Positions 11,532-25,589 of a stretch of 64,000 nt of DNA are shown one piece after another (positions within the stretch are counted from its first letter, which is position 1; every line of letters starts with the position of its first letter). The translations under genes were made by a program, and so were the position numbers. The notes under the pieces were generated by a model. The model was not told where the DNA came from. It saw only the letters and a list, made by a program, of their open reading frames with translations, and did no database searches. The stretch spans positions 73,401,481-73,465,480 of the forward strand of contig NC_132916.1 in assembly GCF_047675955.1 (NCBI RefSeq), written 5' to 3'. Origin of the DNA: Chlorocebus sabaeus. Taxonomy: Eukaryota; Chordata; Mammalia; Primates; Cercopithecidae.

Positions 11532-14500
11532 CTTTGCCAATTCCACAAGAACAGCCTTAGCGAAAGGCTTCTTGAAGGGAAAGATGTATCTCTGTGAGAT
11601 GAATTAACAGAACACAGAGCGGTTTCTCAGAAAGCTTCTTTCCCGTTTTGAACGGAAGATATTTCCTTTGTCACCATAGCCCTCTAAGGGCTTCCAAATA
11701 TCCCTTTGCCAATTCCACAAGAACAGCCTTAGCGAAAGGCTTCTTGAAGGGAAAGATGTAACTCTTTGAGATGAATTAACAGAACACAGAGCAGTTTCTC
11801 AGAAAGCTTCTTTCCAGTTTTGAACGGAAGATAATTCCTTTTTCACCATAGCCCTCTATGGGCTTCCAAATATCCCTTTGCCAATTCCACAATAACAGCC
11901 TTAGCGAAAGGCTTCTTGAAGGGAAAGATGTAACTCTGTGAGATGAATTAACAGAACACGGAGCAGTTTCTCAGATGGCTTCTTTCCAGTTTTGAACGGA
12001 AGATATTTCCTTTTTCACCATAGCCCTCTATGGGCTTCCAAATATCCCTTTGCCAATTCCACAAGAACAGCCTTAGCGAAAGGCTTCTTGAAGGGAAAGA
12101 TGTAACTCTGTGAGATGAATTAACAGAACACAGAGCAGTTTCTCAGAAAGCTTCTTTCCATTTTGGAACGGAAGATATTTCCTTTTTCACCATAGCCCTC
12201 TATGGGCTTCCAAATATCCCTTTGCCAATTCCACAAGAACAGCCTTAGCGAAAGGCTTCTTGAAGGGAAAGATGTAACTCTGTGAGATGAATTCACAGAA
12301 CACAGAGCAGTTTCTCAGAAAGCTTCTTTCCAGTTTTGAACGGAAGATATTTCCTTTTTCACCATAGCCCTCTAAGGGCTTCCAAATATCCCTTTTCCAA
12401 TTTCTCAAGAACCGCCTTAGCGAAAGGCTTCTTGAAGGGAAAGATGTAATTCTGTGAGATGAATTAACAGAACACAGAGCAGTTTCTCAGAAAGCTTCTT
12501 TCCAGTTTTGAACGGAAGATATTTCCTTTTTCACCATAGCCCTCTAAGGGCTTCGAAATATCCCTTTGCCAATTCCACAAGAACAGCCTTAGCGAAAGGC
12601 TTCTTGGAGGGAAAGTTGTAACTCTGTGAGATGAATTAACAGAACACAGAGCAGTTTCTCAGAAAGCTTCTTTCCAATTTTGAACGGAAGATATTTCCTT
12701 TTTCACCATAGCCCTCTTTGGGCTTCCAAATATCCCCTTGCCAATTCCACAAGAACAGCCTTAGCGAAAGGCTTCTTGAAGGGAAAGATGTATCTCTGTG
12801 AGATGAATTAACAGAACACAGAGCGGTTTCTCAGAAAGCTTCTTTCCAATTTTGAACGGAAGATATTTCCTTTGTCACCATAGCCCTCTAAGGGCTTCCA
12901 AATATCCCTTTGCCAATTCCTCAAGAACAGCCTTAGCGAAAGGCTTCTTGAAGGGAAAGATGTAACTCTGTGAGATGAATTAGCAGAACACAGAGCAGTT
13001 TCTCAGAAAGCTTCTTTCCAGTTTTGAACGGAAGATATTTCCTTTTTCACCATAGCCCTCTATGGGCTTCCAAATATCCCTTTGCCAATTCCTCAAGAAC
13101 AGCCTTAGCGAAAGGCTTCTTGAAGGGAAAGATGTAACTCTGTGAGATGAATTAACAGAACACAGAGCAGTTTCTCAGAAAGCTTCTTTCTATTTTGGAA
13201 CGGAAGATATTTCCTTTTCCACCATAGCCCTCTATGGGCTTCCAAATATCCCTTTGCCAATTCCACAAGAACAGCCTTAGCGAAAGGCTTCTTGAAGGGA
13301 AAGATGTAACTCTGTGAGATGAATTAACAGAACACAGAGCAGTTTCTCAGAAAGCTTCTTTCCAGTTTTGAACGGAAGATATTTCCTTTTTCACCATAGC
13401 CCTCTATGGGCTTCCAAATATCCCTTTGCCAATTCCACAAGAACAGCCTTAGCGAAAGGCTTCCTGAAGGGAAAGATGTAACTCTGTGAGATGAATTCAC
13501 AGAACACAGAGCAGTTTCTCAGAAAGCTTCTTTCCAGTTTTGAACGGAAGATATTTCCTTTTTCACCGTAGCCCTCTATGGGTTTCCAAATATCCCTTTG
13601 CCAATTCCACAAGAACAGCCTTAGCGAAAGGCTTCTTGAAGGGAAAGATGTAACTCTGTGAGATGAATTAACAGAACACAGAGCAGTTTCTCAGAAAGCT
13701 TCTTTCCAGTTTTGAACGGAAGATATTTCCTTTTTCACCATAGCCCTCTATGGGCTTCCAAATATCCCTTTGCCAATTCCACAAGAACAGCCTTAGCGAA
13801 AGGCTTCTTGAAGGGAAAGATGTAACTCTGTGAGATAAATTAACAGAACACAGAGCAGTTTCTCAGAAAGCTTCTTTCCAGTTTTGAACGGAAGATATTT
13901 CCTTTTTCACCATAGCCCTCTATGGGCTTCCAAATATCCCTTTGCCAATTCCACAAGAACAGCCTTAGCGAAAGGCTTCCTGAAGGGAAAGATGTAACTC
14001 TGTGAGATGAATTAACAGAACACAGAGCAGTTTCTCAGAAAGCTTCCTTCCAGTTTTGAACGGAAGATATTTCCTTTTTCCCCATAGCCCTCTATGGGCT
14101 TCCAAATATCCCTTTGCCAATTCCACAAGAACAGCATTAGCGACAGGCTTCTTGAAGGGAAAGATGTAACTCTGTGAGATGAATTAACAGAACACAGAGC
14201 AGTTTCTCAGAAAGCTTCTTTCCAGTTTTGAACGGAAGATATTTCCTTTTTCACCATAGCCCTCTAAGGGCTTCCAAATATCCCTTTGCCAATTCCACAA
14301 GAACAGCCTTAGCGAAAGGCTTCTTCAAGGGAAAGTTGTAACTCTGTGAGATGAATTAAGAGAACACAGAGCAGTTTCTCAGAAAGCTTCTTTCCAGTTT
14401 TGAACGGAAGATATTTCATTTTTCACCATAGCCCTCTATGGGCTTCCAAATATCCCTTTGCCAATTCCACAAGAACAGCCTTAGCGAAAGGCTTCTTGAA

Positions 14501-14890
14501 GGGAAAGATGTATCTCTGTGAGATGAATTAACAGGACACAGAGCGGTTTCTCAGAAAGCTTCTTTCCAGTTTTGAACGGAAGATATTTCCTTTTTCACCA
14601 TAGCCCTCTAAGGGCTTCCAAATATCCCTTTGCCAATTCCACAAGAACAGCCTTAGCGAAAGGCTTCTTGAAGGGAAAGTTGTAACTCTGTGAGATGAAT
14701 TAACAGAACACAGAGCAGTTTCTCAGAAAGCTTCTTTCCAGTTTTGAACGGAAGATATTTCCTTTTTCACCATAGCCCTCTATGGGCTTCCAAATATCCC
14801 TTTGCCAATTCCACAAGAACAGCCTTAGCGAAAGGCTTCCTGAAGGGAAAGATGTAACTCTGTGAGATGAATTAACAGAACACAGAGCAG
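11532..14890 (-). repeat. Large duplication A, copy 2
   Basis: Homologous to 7060-10590, one monomer shorter. Both share rare changes such as CAGATGGCTTC, TTTCTCAAGAACCGCC, GAGATAAATT, ACAGGACACAGAGCGG and ATTTCATTTTTC. Private changes here include TTAGCAGAAC near 12979 and ATCCCCTTGCC near 12732. Confidence 0.85.
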
Positions 14891-15520
14891 TTTCTCAGAA
14901 AGCTTCTTTCCAGTTTTGAACGGAAGATATTTCCTTTTTCACCATAGCCCTCTATGGGCTTCCAAATATCCCTTTGCCAATTCCACAAGAACAGCCTTAG
15001 CGAAAGGCTTCTTGAAGGGAAAGATGTAACTCTGTGAGATGAATTAACAGAACACAGAGCAGTTTCTCAGAAAGCTTCTTTCCAGTTTTGAACGGAAGAT
15101 ATTTCCTTTTTTACCATAGCCGTCTATGGGCTTCCAAATATCCCTTTGCCAATTCCACAAGAACAGCCTTAGGGAAAGGCTTCTTGAAGGGAAATTTGTA
15201 ACTCTGTGAGATGAATTAACAGAACACAGAGCAGTTTCTCAGAAAGGTTCTTTCCAGTTTGGAACGGAAGATATTTCCTTTTTCACCATAGCCCTCTATG
15301 GGCTTCCAAATATCCCTTTGCCAATTCCACAAGAACAGCCTTAGCGAAAGGCTTCTTGAAGGGAAAGATGTAACTCTGTGAGATGAATTAACAGAACACA
15401 GAGCAGTTTCTCAGAAAGCTTCTTTCCAGTTTTGAACGGAAGATATTTCCTTTTTCACCATAGCCCTCTATGGGCTTCCAAATATCCCTTTGCCAATTCC
15501 ACAAGGACAGCCTTAGTGAA
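14890..15520 (-). repeat. Near-consensus stretch with one marked monomer
   Basis: These alphoid monomers lie between duplications A and B. The monomer at 15100-15250 has TTTTTTACCATAG, CCGTCTATGG, TTAGGGAAAGG, AAATTTGTAAC and AAAGGTTC (HindIII site lost). Most of this string also occurs at 2548-2640 and 61374-61460, so it is a dispersed relative of those. Confidence 0.7.
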
Positions 15521-18500
15521 AGGCTTCTTGAAGGGAAAGATGTAACTCTGTGAGATGAATTAACAGAACACAGAGCAGTTTCTCAGAAAGCTTCTTTCCA
15601 GTTTTGAACGGAAGATATTTCCTTTTTCACCATAGCGCTCTATGGGCTTCCAAATATCCCTTTGCCAATTGCACAAGAACAGCCTTAGCGAAAGTCTTCT
15701 TGAAGGGAAAGATGTAACTCTGTGAGATGAATTAACAGAACACAGAGCAGTTTCTCAGAAAGCTTCTTTCCAGTTTTGAACGGAAGATATTTCCTTTTTC
15801 ACCATAGCCCTCTGTGGGCTTCCAAATAACCCTTTGCCAATTCCACAAGAACAGCCTTAGGGAAAGGCTTCTTGAAGGGAAAGATGTAACTCTGTGCGAT
15901 GAATTAACAGAACACAGAGCAGTTTCTCAGAAAGCTTCTTTCCAGTTTTGAACGGAAGATATTTCCTTTTTCACCATAGCCCTCTCTGGGCTTCCAAATA
16001 TCCCTTTGCCAATTCCACAAGAACAGCCTTAGCGAAAGGCTTCTTGAAGGGAAAGATGTAACTCTGTGAGATGAATTAACAGAACACAGAGCAGTTTCTC
16101 AGAAAGCTTCTTTCCAGTTTTGAACGGAAGATATTTCCTTTTTCACCATAGCCCTCTATGGGCTTCCAAATATCCCTTTGCCAATTCCACAAGAACAGCC
16201 TTAGCGAAAGGCTTCTTGAAGGGAAAGATGTAACTCTGTGAGATGAATTAACAGAACACAGAGCAGTTTCTCAGAAAGCTTCTTTCCAGTTTTGAACGGA
16301 AGATATTTCCTTTTTCACCGTAGCCCTCTATGGGCTTCGAAATATCCCTTTGCCAATTCCCCAAGAACAGCCTTAGCGAAAGGCTTCTTGAAGGGAAAGA
16401 TGTAACACTGTGAGACGAATTAACAGAACACAGAGCAGTTTCTCAGAAAGCTTCTTTCCAGTTTTGAACGGAAGATATTTCCTTTTTCACCATAGCCCTC
16501 TATGGGCTTCCAAATATCCCTTTGCCAATTCCACAAGAACTGCCTTAGCGAAAGGCTTCTTGAAGGGAAAGATGTAACTCTGTGAGATGAATTAACAGAA
16601 CACAGAGCAGTTTCTCAGAAAGCTTCTTTCCAGTTTTGAACGGAAGATATTTCCTTTTTCACCATAGCCCTCTAAGGGCTTCAAAATATCCCTTTGCCAA
16701 TTCCACAAGAACAGCCTTAGCGAAAGGCTTCTTGAAGGGAAAGTTGTAACTCTGTGAGATGAATTAACAGAACACAGAGCAGTTTCTCAGAAAGCTTCTT
16801 TCCAGTTTTGAACGGAATATATTTACTTTTTCACCATAGCCCTCTAAGGGCTTCCAAATATCCCTTTTCCAATTCCACAAGAACAGCCTTAGCGAAAGGC
16901 TTCTTGAAGGGAAAGATGTAACTCTGTGAGATGAATTAACAGAACACAGAGCAGTTTCTCAGAAAGCTTCTTTCCAGTTTTGAACGGAAGATATTTCCTT
17001 TTTCACCATAGCCCTCTAAGGGCTTCCAAATATCCCTTTGCCAATTCAACAAGAACAGCCTTAGCGAAAGGCTTCTTGAAGGGAAAGATGTAACTCTGTG
17101 AGATGAATTAACAGAACACAGAGCAGTTTCTCAGAAAGCTTCTTTCCAGTTTGGAACGGAAGATATTTCCTTTTTCAGCATAGCCCTCTATGGGCTTCCA
17201 AATATCCCTTTGCCAATTCCACAAGAAGAGCCTTAGCGAAAGGCTTCTTGAAGGGAAAGTTGTAACTCTGTTAGATTAATTAACAGAACACAGAGCAGTT
17301 TCTCAGAGAGCTTCTTTCCAGTTTTGAACGGAAGATATTTCCTTTTTCACCATAGCCCTCTATGGGCTTCCAAATATCCCTTTGCCAATTCCACAAGAAC
17401 AGCCTTAGCGAAAGGCTTCTTGAAGGGAAAGATGTAACTCTGTGAGATGAATTAACAGAACACAGAGCAGTTTCTCAGAAAGCTTCTTTCCAGTTTGGAA
17501 CGGAAGATATTTCCTTTTTCACCATAGCCCTCTATGGGCTTCCAAATATCCCTTTGCCAATTCCACAAGAACAGCCTTAGCGAAAGGCTTCTTGAAGGGA
17601 AAGTTGTAACTCTGTGAGATGAATTAACAGAACACAGAGCAGTTTCTCAGAAAGCTTCTTTCCAGTTTTGAAGGGAAGATATTTCCTTTTTCACCATAGC
17701 CCTCTATGGGCTTCCAAGTATCCCTTTGCCAATTCCACAAGAACAGCCTTAGCGAAAGGCTTCTTGAAGGGAAAGATGTATCTCTGTGAGATGAATTAAC
17801 AGAACACAGAGCGGTTTCTCAGAAAGCTTCTTTCCAGTTTTGAACGGAAGATATTTCCTTTGTCACCATAGCCCTTTAAGGGCTTCCAATTATCCCTTTG
17901 CCAATTCCACAAGAACAGCCTTAGCGAAGGCTTCTTGAAGGGAAAGATGTAACTCTGTGAGATGAATTAACAGAACACAGAGCAGTTTCTCAGAAAGCTT
18001 CTTTCCAGTTTTGAGCGGAAGATATTTCCTTTTTCACAATAGCCCTCTATGGGCTTCCAAATATCCCTTTGCCAATTCCACAAGAACAGCCTTAGCGAAA
18101 GGCTTCTTGAAGGGAAAGATGTAACTCTGTGAGATGAATTAACAGAACACAGAGCAGTTTCTCAGAAAGCTTCTTTCCAGTTTTGAACGGAAGATATTTC
18201 CTTTTTCACCATAGCCCTCTAAGGGCTTCCAAATATCCCTTTGCCAATTCCACAAGAACAGCCTTAGCGAAAGGCTTCCTGAAGGGAAAGATGTAACTCT
18301 GTGAGATGAATTAACAGAACACAGAGCAGTTTCTCAGAAAGCATCCTTCCAGTTTTGAACGGAAGATATTTCCTTTTTCCCCATAGTCCTCTATGGGCTT
18401 CCAAATATCCCTTTGCCAATTCCACAAGAACAGCATTAGCGACAGGCTTCTTGAAGGGAAAGATGTAACTCTGTGAGATGAATTAACAAAACACAGAGCA

Positions 18501-20330
18501 GTTTCTCAGAAAGCTTCTTTCCAGTTTTGAACGGAAGATATTTCCTTTTTCACCATAGCCCTCTAAGAGCTTCCAAATATCCCTTTGCCAATTCCACAAG
18601 AACAGCCTTAGCGAAAGGCTTCTTGAAGGGAAAATTGTAACTCTGTGAGATGAATTAAGAGAACACAGAGCAGTTTCTCAGAAAGCTTCTTTCCAGTTTT
18701 GAACGGAAGATATTTCATTTTTCACCATAGCCCTCTATGGGCTTCCAAATATCCCTTTGCCAATTCCACAAGAACAGCCTTAGCGAAAGGCTTCTTGAAG
18801 GGAAAGATGTATCTCTGTGAGATGAATTAACAGAACACAGAGCGGTTTCTCAGAAAGCTTCTTTCCAGTTTTGAACGGAAGATATTTCCTTTTTCACCAT
18901 AGCCGTCTGTGGGCTTCCAAATATCCCTTTGCCAATTCCACAAGAACAGCCTTAGCGAAAGGCTTCTTGAAGGGAAAGATGTAACTCTGTGAGATGAATT
19001 AACAGAACACAGAGCAGTTTCTCAGAAAGCTTCTTTCCAGTTTTGAACGGAAGATATTTCCTTTTTCACCATAGCCCTCTCTGGGCTTCCAAATATCCCT
19101 TTGCCAATTCCACAAGAACAGCCTTAGCGAAAGGCTTCTTGAAGGGAAAGATGTAACTCTGTGAGATGAATTAACAGAACACAGAGCAGTTTCTCAGAAA
19201 GCTTCTTTCCAGTTTTGAACGGAAGATATTTCCTTTTTCACCATAGCCCTCTATGGGCTTCCAAATATCCCTTTGCCAAATCCACAAGAACAGCCTTAGC
19301 GAAAGGCTTCTTGAAGGGAAAGATGTAACTCTGTGAGATGAATTAACAGAACACAGAGCAGTTTCTCAGAAAGCTTCTTTCCAGTTTTGAACGGAAGATA
19401 TTTCCTTTTTCACCGTAGCCCTCTATGGGCTTCGAAATATCCCTTTGCCAATTCCCCAAGAACAGCCTTAGCGAAAGGCTTCTTGAAGGGAAAGATGTAA
19501 CACTGTGAGACGAATTAACAGAACACAGAGCAGTTTCTCAGAAAGCTTCTTTCCAGTTTTGAACGGAAGATATTTCCTTTTTCACCATAGCCCTCTAAGG
19601 GCTTCCAAATATCCCTTTGCCAATTCAACAAGAACAGCCTTAGCGAAAGGCTTCTTGAAGGGAAAGATGTAACTCTGTGAGATGAATTAACAGAACACAG
19701 AGCAGTTTCTCAGAAAGCTTCTTTCCAGTTTGGAACGGAAGATATTTCCTTTTTCAGCATAGCCCTCTATGGGCTTCCAAATATCCCTTTGCCAATTCCA
19801 CAAGAAGAGCCTTAGCGAAAGGCTTCTTGAAGGGAAAGTTGTAACTCTGTGAGATGAATTAACAGAACACAGAGCAGTTTCTCAGAGAGCTTCTTTCCAG
19901 TTTTGAACGGAAGATATTTCCTTTTTCACCATAGCCCTCTATGGGCTTCCAAATATCCCTTTGCCAATTCCACAAGAACAGCCTTAGCGAAAGGCTTCTT
20001 GAAGGGAAAGATGTAACTCTGTGAGATGAATTAACAGAACACAGAGCGGTTTCTCAGAAAGCTTCTTTCCAGTTTTGAACGGAAGATATTTCCTTTTTCA
20101 CCATAGCCCTCTATGGGCTTCCAAATATCCCTTTGCCAATTCCACAAGAACAGCCTTAGCGAAAGGCTTCTTGAAGGGAAAGTTGTAACTCTGTGAGATG
20201 AATTAACAGAACACAGAGCAGTTTCTCAGAAAGCTTCTTTCCAGTTTTGAAGGGAAGATATGTCCTTTTTCACCATAGCCCTCTATGGGCTTCCAAATAT
20301 CCCTTTGCCAATTCCACAAGAACAGCCTTC
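15520..20330 (-). repeat. Large duplication B, copy 1 (~4.8 kb)
   Basis: Shared marks with copy 2 at 4986-4987 bp include CAATTGCAC (15668/20655), CTCTCTGGG (15983/20969), TAACACTGTGAGACG (16406/21392 and 19501/24487), AAGAACTGCC, GGCTTCAAAATATC, GGAATATATTTACT, GTTAGATTAATTAAC (17270/22256), a 1-bp deletion GCGAAGGC (17925/22911) and GATATGTCC (20259/25245). By eye the copies differ at roughly two dozen positions over 4.8 kb. Homology ends near 20330, where copy 2 switches to a different monomer type. Internally, 19.5-20.3 kb resembles 17.0-17.7 kb. Confidence 0.9.
17824..17994 (-). repeat. 171-bp monomer (1-bp deletion)
   Basis: HindIII phase moves from 17824 to 17995. One A is missing from TTAGCGAAAGGC. 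The identical deletion recurs at 22911 in the second copy of duplication B. Confidence 0.9.
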
Positions 20331-20746
20331 GCGAAAGGCTTCTTGAAGGGAAAGTTGTAACTCTGTGAGATGAATTAACAGAACACAGAGCAGTTTCTCA
20401 GAAAGCTTCTTTCCAGTTTTGAACGGAAGATATTTCCTTTTTCACCATAGCCCTCTATGGGCTTCCAAATATCCCTTTGCCAATTCCACAAGAACAGCCT
20501 TAGCGAAAGGCTTCTTGAAGGGAAAGATGTAACTCTGTGAGATGAATTAACAGAACACAGAGCAGTTTCTCAGAAAGCTTCTTTCCAGGTTTGAACGGAA
20601 GATATTTCCTTTTTCACCATAGCCCTCTATGGGCTTCCAAATATCCCTTTGCCAATTGCACAAGAACAGCCTTAGCGAAAGGCTTCTTGAAGGGAAAGAT
20701 GTAACTCTGTGAGATAAATTAACAGAACACAGAGCAGTTTCTCAGA

Positions 20747-20917
20747 AAGCTTCTTTCCAGTTTTGAACGGAAGATATTTCCTTTTTCACCATAGCCCTCT
20801 GTGGGCTTCCAAATATCCCTTTGCCAATTCCACAAGAACAGCCTTAGCGAAAGGCTTCTTGAAGGGAAGATGTAACTCTGTGAGATGAATTAACAGAACA
20901 CAGAGCAGTTTCTCAGA
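20747..20917 (-). repeat. 171-bp monomer (private 1-bp deletion)
   Basis: One A is missing from GAAGGGAAAGATG near 20868. The equivalent monomer near 15.9 kb is full length. Confidence 0.9.
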
Positions 20918-22809
20918 AAGCTTCTTTCCAGTTTTGAACGGAAGATATTTCCTTTTTCACCATAGCCCTCTCTGGGCTTCCAAATATCCCTTTGCCAATT
21001 CCACAAGTACAGCCTTAGCGAAAGGCTTCTTTAAGGGAAAGATGTAACTCTGTGAGATGAATTAACAGAACACAGAGCAGTTTCTCAGAAAGCTTCTTTC
21101 CAGTTTTGAACGGAAGATATTTCCTTTTTCAAAATAGCCCTCTATGGGCTTCCAAATATCCCTTTGCCAATTCCACAAGAACAGCCTTAGCGAAAGGCTT
21201 CTTGAAGGGAAAGATGTAACTCTGTGAGATGAATTAACAGAACACAGAGCAGTTTCTCAGAAAGCTTCTTTCCAGTTTTGAACGGAAGATATTTCGTTTT
21301 TCACCGTAGCCCTCTATGGGCTTCGAAATATCCCTTTGCCAATTCCCCAAGAACAGCCTTAGCGAAAGGCTTCTTGAAGGGAAAGATGTAACACTGTGAG
21401 ACGAATTAACAGAACACAGAGCAGTTTCTCAGAAAGCTTCTTTCCAGTTTTGAACGGAAGATATTTCCTTTTTCACCATAGCCCTCTATGGGCTTCCAAA
21501 TATCCCTTTGCCAATTCCACAAGAACTGCCTTAGCGAAAGGCTTCTTGAAGGGAAAGATGTAACTCTGTGAGATGAATTAACAGAACACAGAGCAGTTTC
21601 TCAGAAAGCTTCTTTCCAGTTTTGAACGGAAGATATTTCCTTTTTCACCATAGCCCTCTAAGGGCTTCAAAATATCCCTTTGCCAATTCCACAAGAACAG
21701 CCTTAGCGAAAGGCTTCTTGAAGGGAAAGTTGTAACTCTGTGAGATGAATTAACAGAACACAGAGCAGTTTCTCAGAAAGCTTCTTTCCAGTTTTGAACG
21801 GAATATATTTACTTTTTCACCATAGCCCTCTAAGGGCTTCCAAATATCCCTTTTCCAATTCCACAAGAACAGCCTTAGCGAAAGGCTTCTTGAAGGGAAA
21901 GATGTAACTCTGTGAGATGAATTAACAGAACACAGAGCAGTTTCTCAGAAAGCTTCTTTCCAGTTTTGAACGGAAGATATTTCCTTTTTCACCATAGCCC
22001 TCTAAGGGCTTCCAAATATCCCTTTGCCAATTCCACAAGAACAGCCTTAGCGAAAGGCTTCTTGAAGGGAAAGATGTAACTCTGTGAGATGAATTAACAG
22101 AACACAGAGCAGTTTCTCAGAAAGCTTCTTTCCAGTTTGGAACGGAAGATATTTCCTTTTTCAGCATAGCCCTCTATGGGCTTCCAAATATCCCTTTGCC
22201 AATTCCACAAGAAGAGCCTTAGCGAAAGGCTTCTTGAAGGGAAAGTTGTAACTCTGTTAGATTAATTAACAGAACACAGAGCAGTTTCTCAGAGAGCTTC
22301 TTTCCAGTTTTGAACGGAAGATATTTCCTTTTTCACCATAGCCCTCTATGGGCTTCCAAATATCCCTTTGCCAATTCCACAAGAACAGCCTTAGCGAAAG
22401 GCTTCTTGAAGGGAAAGATGTAACTCTGTGAGATGAATTAACAGAACACAGAGCAGTTTCTCAGAAAGCTTCTTTCCAGTTTGGAACGGAAGATATTTCC
22501 TTTTTCACCATAGCCCTCTATGGGCTTCCAAATATCCCTTTGCCAATTCCACAAAAACAGCCTTAGCGAAAGGCTTCTTGAAGGGAAAGTTGTAACTCTG
22601 TGAGATGAATTAACAGAACACAGAGCAGTTTCTCAGAAAGCTTCTTTCCAGTTTTGAAGGGAAGATATTTCCTTTTTCACCATAGCCCTCTATGGGCTTC
22701 CAAATATCCCTTTGCCAATTCCACAAGAACAGCCTTAGCGAAAGGCTTCTTGAAGGGAAAGATGTATCTCTGTGAGATGAATTAACAGAACACAGAGCGG
22801 TTTCTCAGA

Positions 22810-22980
22810 AAGCTTCTTTCCAGTTTTGAACGGAAGATATTTCCTTTGTCACCATAGCCCTTTAAGGGCTTCCAATTATCCCTTTGCCAATTCCACAAGA
22901 ACAGCCTTAGCGAAGGCTTCTTGAAGGGAAAGATGTAACTCTGTGAGATGAATTAACAGAACACAGAGCAGTTTCTCAGA
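22810..22980 (-). repeat. 171-bp monomer (shared 1-bp deletion)
   Basis: Carries the same GCGAAGGC deletion as the monomer at 17824, with the same neighbours (TTTGTCACC, CCCTTTAAGGG, CCAATTATCCC). The indel was copied with the segment. Confidence 0.9.
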
Positions 22981-25589
22981 AAGCTTCTTTCCAGTTTTGA
23001 ACGGAAGATATTTCCTTTTTCACCATAGCCCTCTATGGGCTTCCAAATATCCCTTTGCCAATTCCACAAGAACAGCCTTAGCGAAAGGCTTCTTGAAGGG
23101 AAAGATGTAACTCTGTGAGATGAATTAACAGAACACAGAGCAGTTTCTCAGAAAGCTTCTTTCCAGTTTTGAACGGAAGATATTTCCTTTTTCACCATAG
23201 CCCTCTAAGGGCTTCCAAATATCCCTTTGCCAATTCCACAAGAACAGCCTTAGCGAAAGGCTTCCTGAAGGGAAAGATGTAACTCTGTGAGATGAATTAA
23301 CAGAACACAGAGCAGTTTCTCAGAAAGCATCCTTCCAGTTTTGAACGGAAGATATTTCCTTTTTCCCCATAGTCCTCTATGGGCTTCCAAATATCCCTTT
23401 GCCAATTCCACAAGAACAGCATTAGCGACAGGCTTCTTGAAGGGAAAGATGTAACTCTGTGAGATGAATTAACAAAACACAGAGCAGTTTCTCAGAAAGC
23501 TTCTTTCCAGTTTTGAACGGAAGATATTTCCTTTTTCACCATAGCCCTCTAAGGGCTTCCAAATATCCCTTTGCCAATTCCACAAGAACAGCCTTAGCGA
23601 AAGGCTTCTTGAAGGGAAAATTGTAACTCTGTGAGATGAATTAAGAGAACACAGAGCAGTTTCTCAGAAAGCTTCTTTCCAGTTTTGAACGGAAGATATT
23701 TCATTTTTCACCATAGCCCTCTATGGGCTTCCAAATATCCCTTTGCCAATTCCACAAGAACAGCCTTAGCGAAAGGCTTCTTGAAGGGAAAGATGTATCT
23801 CTGTGAGATGAATTAACAGAACACAGAGCGGTTTCTCAGAAAGCTTCTTTCCAGTTTTGAACGGAAGATATTTCCTTTTTCACCATAGCCGTCTGTGGGC
23901 TTCCAAATATCCCTTTGCCAATTCCACAAGAACAGCCTTAGCGAAAGGCTTCTTGAAGGGAAAGATGTAACTCTGTGAGATGAATTAACAGAACACAGAG
24001 CAGTTTCTCAGAAAGCTTCTTTCCAGTTTTGAACGGAAGATATTTCCTTTTTCACCATAGCCCTCTCTGGGCTTCCAAATATCCCTTTGCCAATTCCACA
24101 AGAACAGCCTTAGCGAAAGGCTTCTTGAAGGGAAAGATGTAACTCTGTGAGATGAATTAACAGAACACAGAGCAGTTTCTCAGAAAGCTTCTTTCCAGTT
24201 TTGAACGGAAGATATTTCCTTTTTCACCATAGCCCTCTATGGGCTTCCAAATATCCCTTTGCCAAATCCACAAGAACAGCCTTAGCGAAAGGCTTCTTGA
24301 AGGGAAAGATGTAACTCTGTGAGATGAATTAACAGAACACAGAGCAGTTTCTCAGAAAGCTTCTTTCCAGTTTTGAACGGAAGATATTTCCTTTTTCACC
24401 GTAGCCCTCTATGGGCTTCGAAATATCCCTTTGCCAATTCCCCAAGAACAGCCTTAGCGAAAGGCTTCTTGAAGGGAAAGATGTAACACTGTGAGACGAA
24501 TTAACAGAACACAGAGCAGTTTCTCAGAAAGCTTCTTTCCAGTTTTGAACGGAAGATATTTCCTTTTTCACCATAGCCCTCTAAGGGCTTCCAAATATCC
24601 CTTTGCCAATTCCCCAAGAACAGCCTTAGCGAAAGGCTTCTTGAAGGGAAAGATGTAACTCTGTGAGATGAATTAACAGAACACAGAGCAGTTTCTCAGA
24701 AAGCTTCTTTCCAGTTTGGAACGGAAGATATTTCCTTTTTCAGCATAGCCCTCTATGGGCTTCCAAATATCCCTTTGCCAATTCCACAAGAAGAGCCTTA
24801 GCGAAAGGCTTCTTGAAGGGAAAGTTGTAACTCTGTGAGATGAATTAACAGAACACAGAGCAGTTTCTCAGAGAGCTTCTTTCCAGTTTTGAACGGAAGA
24901 TATTTCCTTTTTCACCATAGCCCTCTATGGGCTTCCAAATATCCCTTTGCCAATTCCACAAGAACAGCCTTAGCGAAAGGCTTCTTGAAGGGAAAGATGT
25001 AACTCTGTGAGATGAATTAACAGAACACAGAGCGGTTTCTCAGAAAGCTTCTTTCCAGTTTTGAACGGAAGATATTTCCTTTTTCACCATAGCCCTCTAT
25101 GGGCTTCCAAATATCCCTTTGCCAATTCCACAAGAACAGCCTTAGCGAAAGGCTTCTTGAAGGGAAAGTTGTAACTCTGTGAGATGAATTAACAGAACAC
25201 AGAGCAGTTTCTCAGAAAGCTTCTTTCCAGTTTTGAAGGGAAGATATGTCCTTTTTCACCATAGCCCTCTATGGGCTTCCAAATATCCCTTTGCCAATTC
25301 CACAAGAACAGCCTTAGCGAAAGACTTCTTGAAGGGAAAGATGTATCTCTGTGAGATGAATTAACAGAACACAGAGCGGTTTCTCAGAAAGCTTCTTTCC
25401 AGTTTTGAACGGAAGATATTTCCTTTGTCACCATAGCCCTTTAAGGGCTTCCAATTATCCCTTTGCCAATTCCACAAGAACAGCCTTAGCGAAAGGCTTC
25501 TTGAAGGGAAAGATGTAACTCTGTGAGATGAATTAACAGAACACAGAGCAGTTTCTCAGAAAGCTTCTTTCCAGTTTTGAACGGAAGAT

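Larger units (their letters stand above)
20507..25316 (-). repeat. Large duplication B, copy 2
   Basis: Head-to-tail partner of 15520-20330, offset by 29 monomers minus two 1-bp deletions. It shares the derived deletion at 22911. A private 1-bp deletion near 20868 is absent from the matching place near 15881, so it arose after duplication. Other private changes include CAAAAACAG near 22551 and CAATTCCCCAAG near 24608. Confidence 0.9.
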
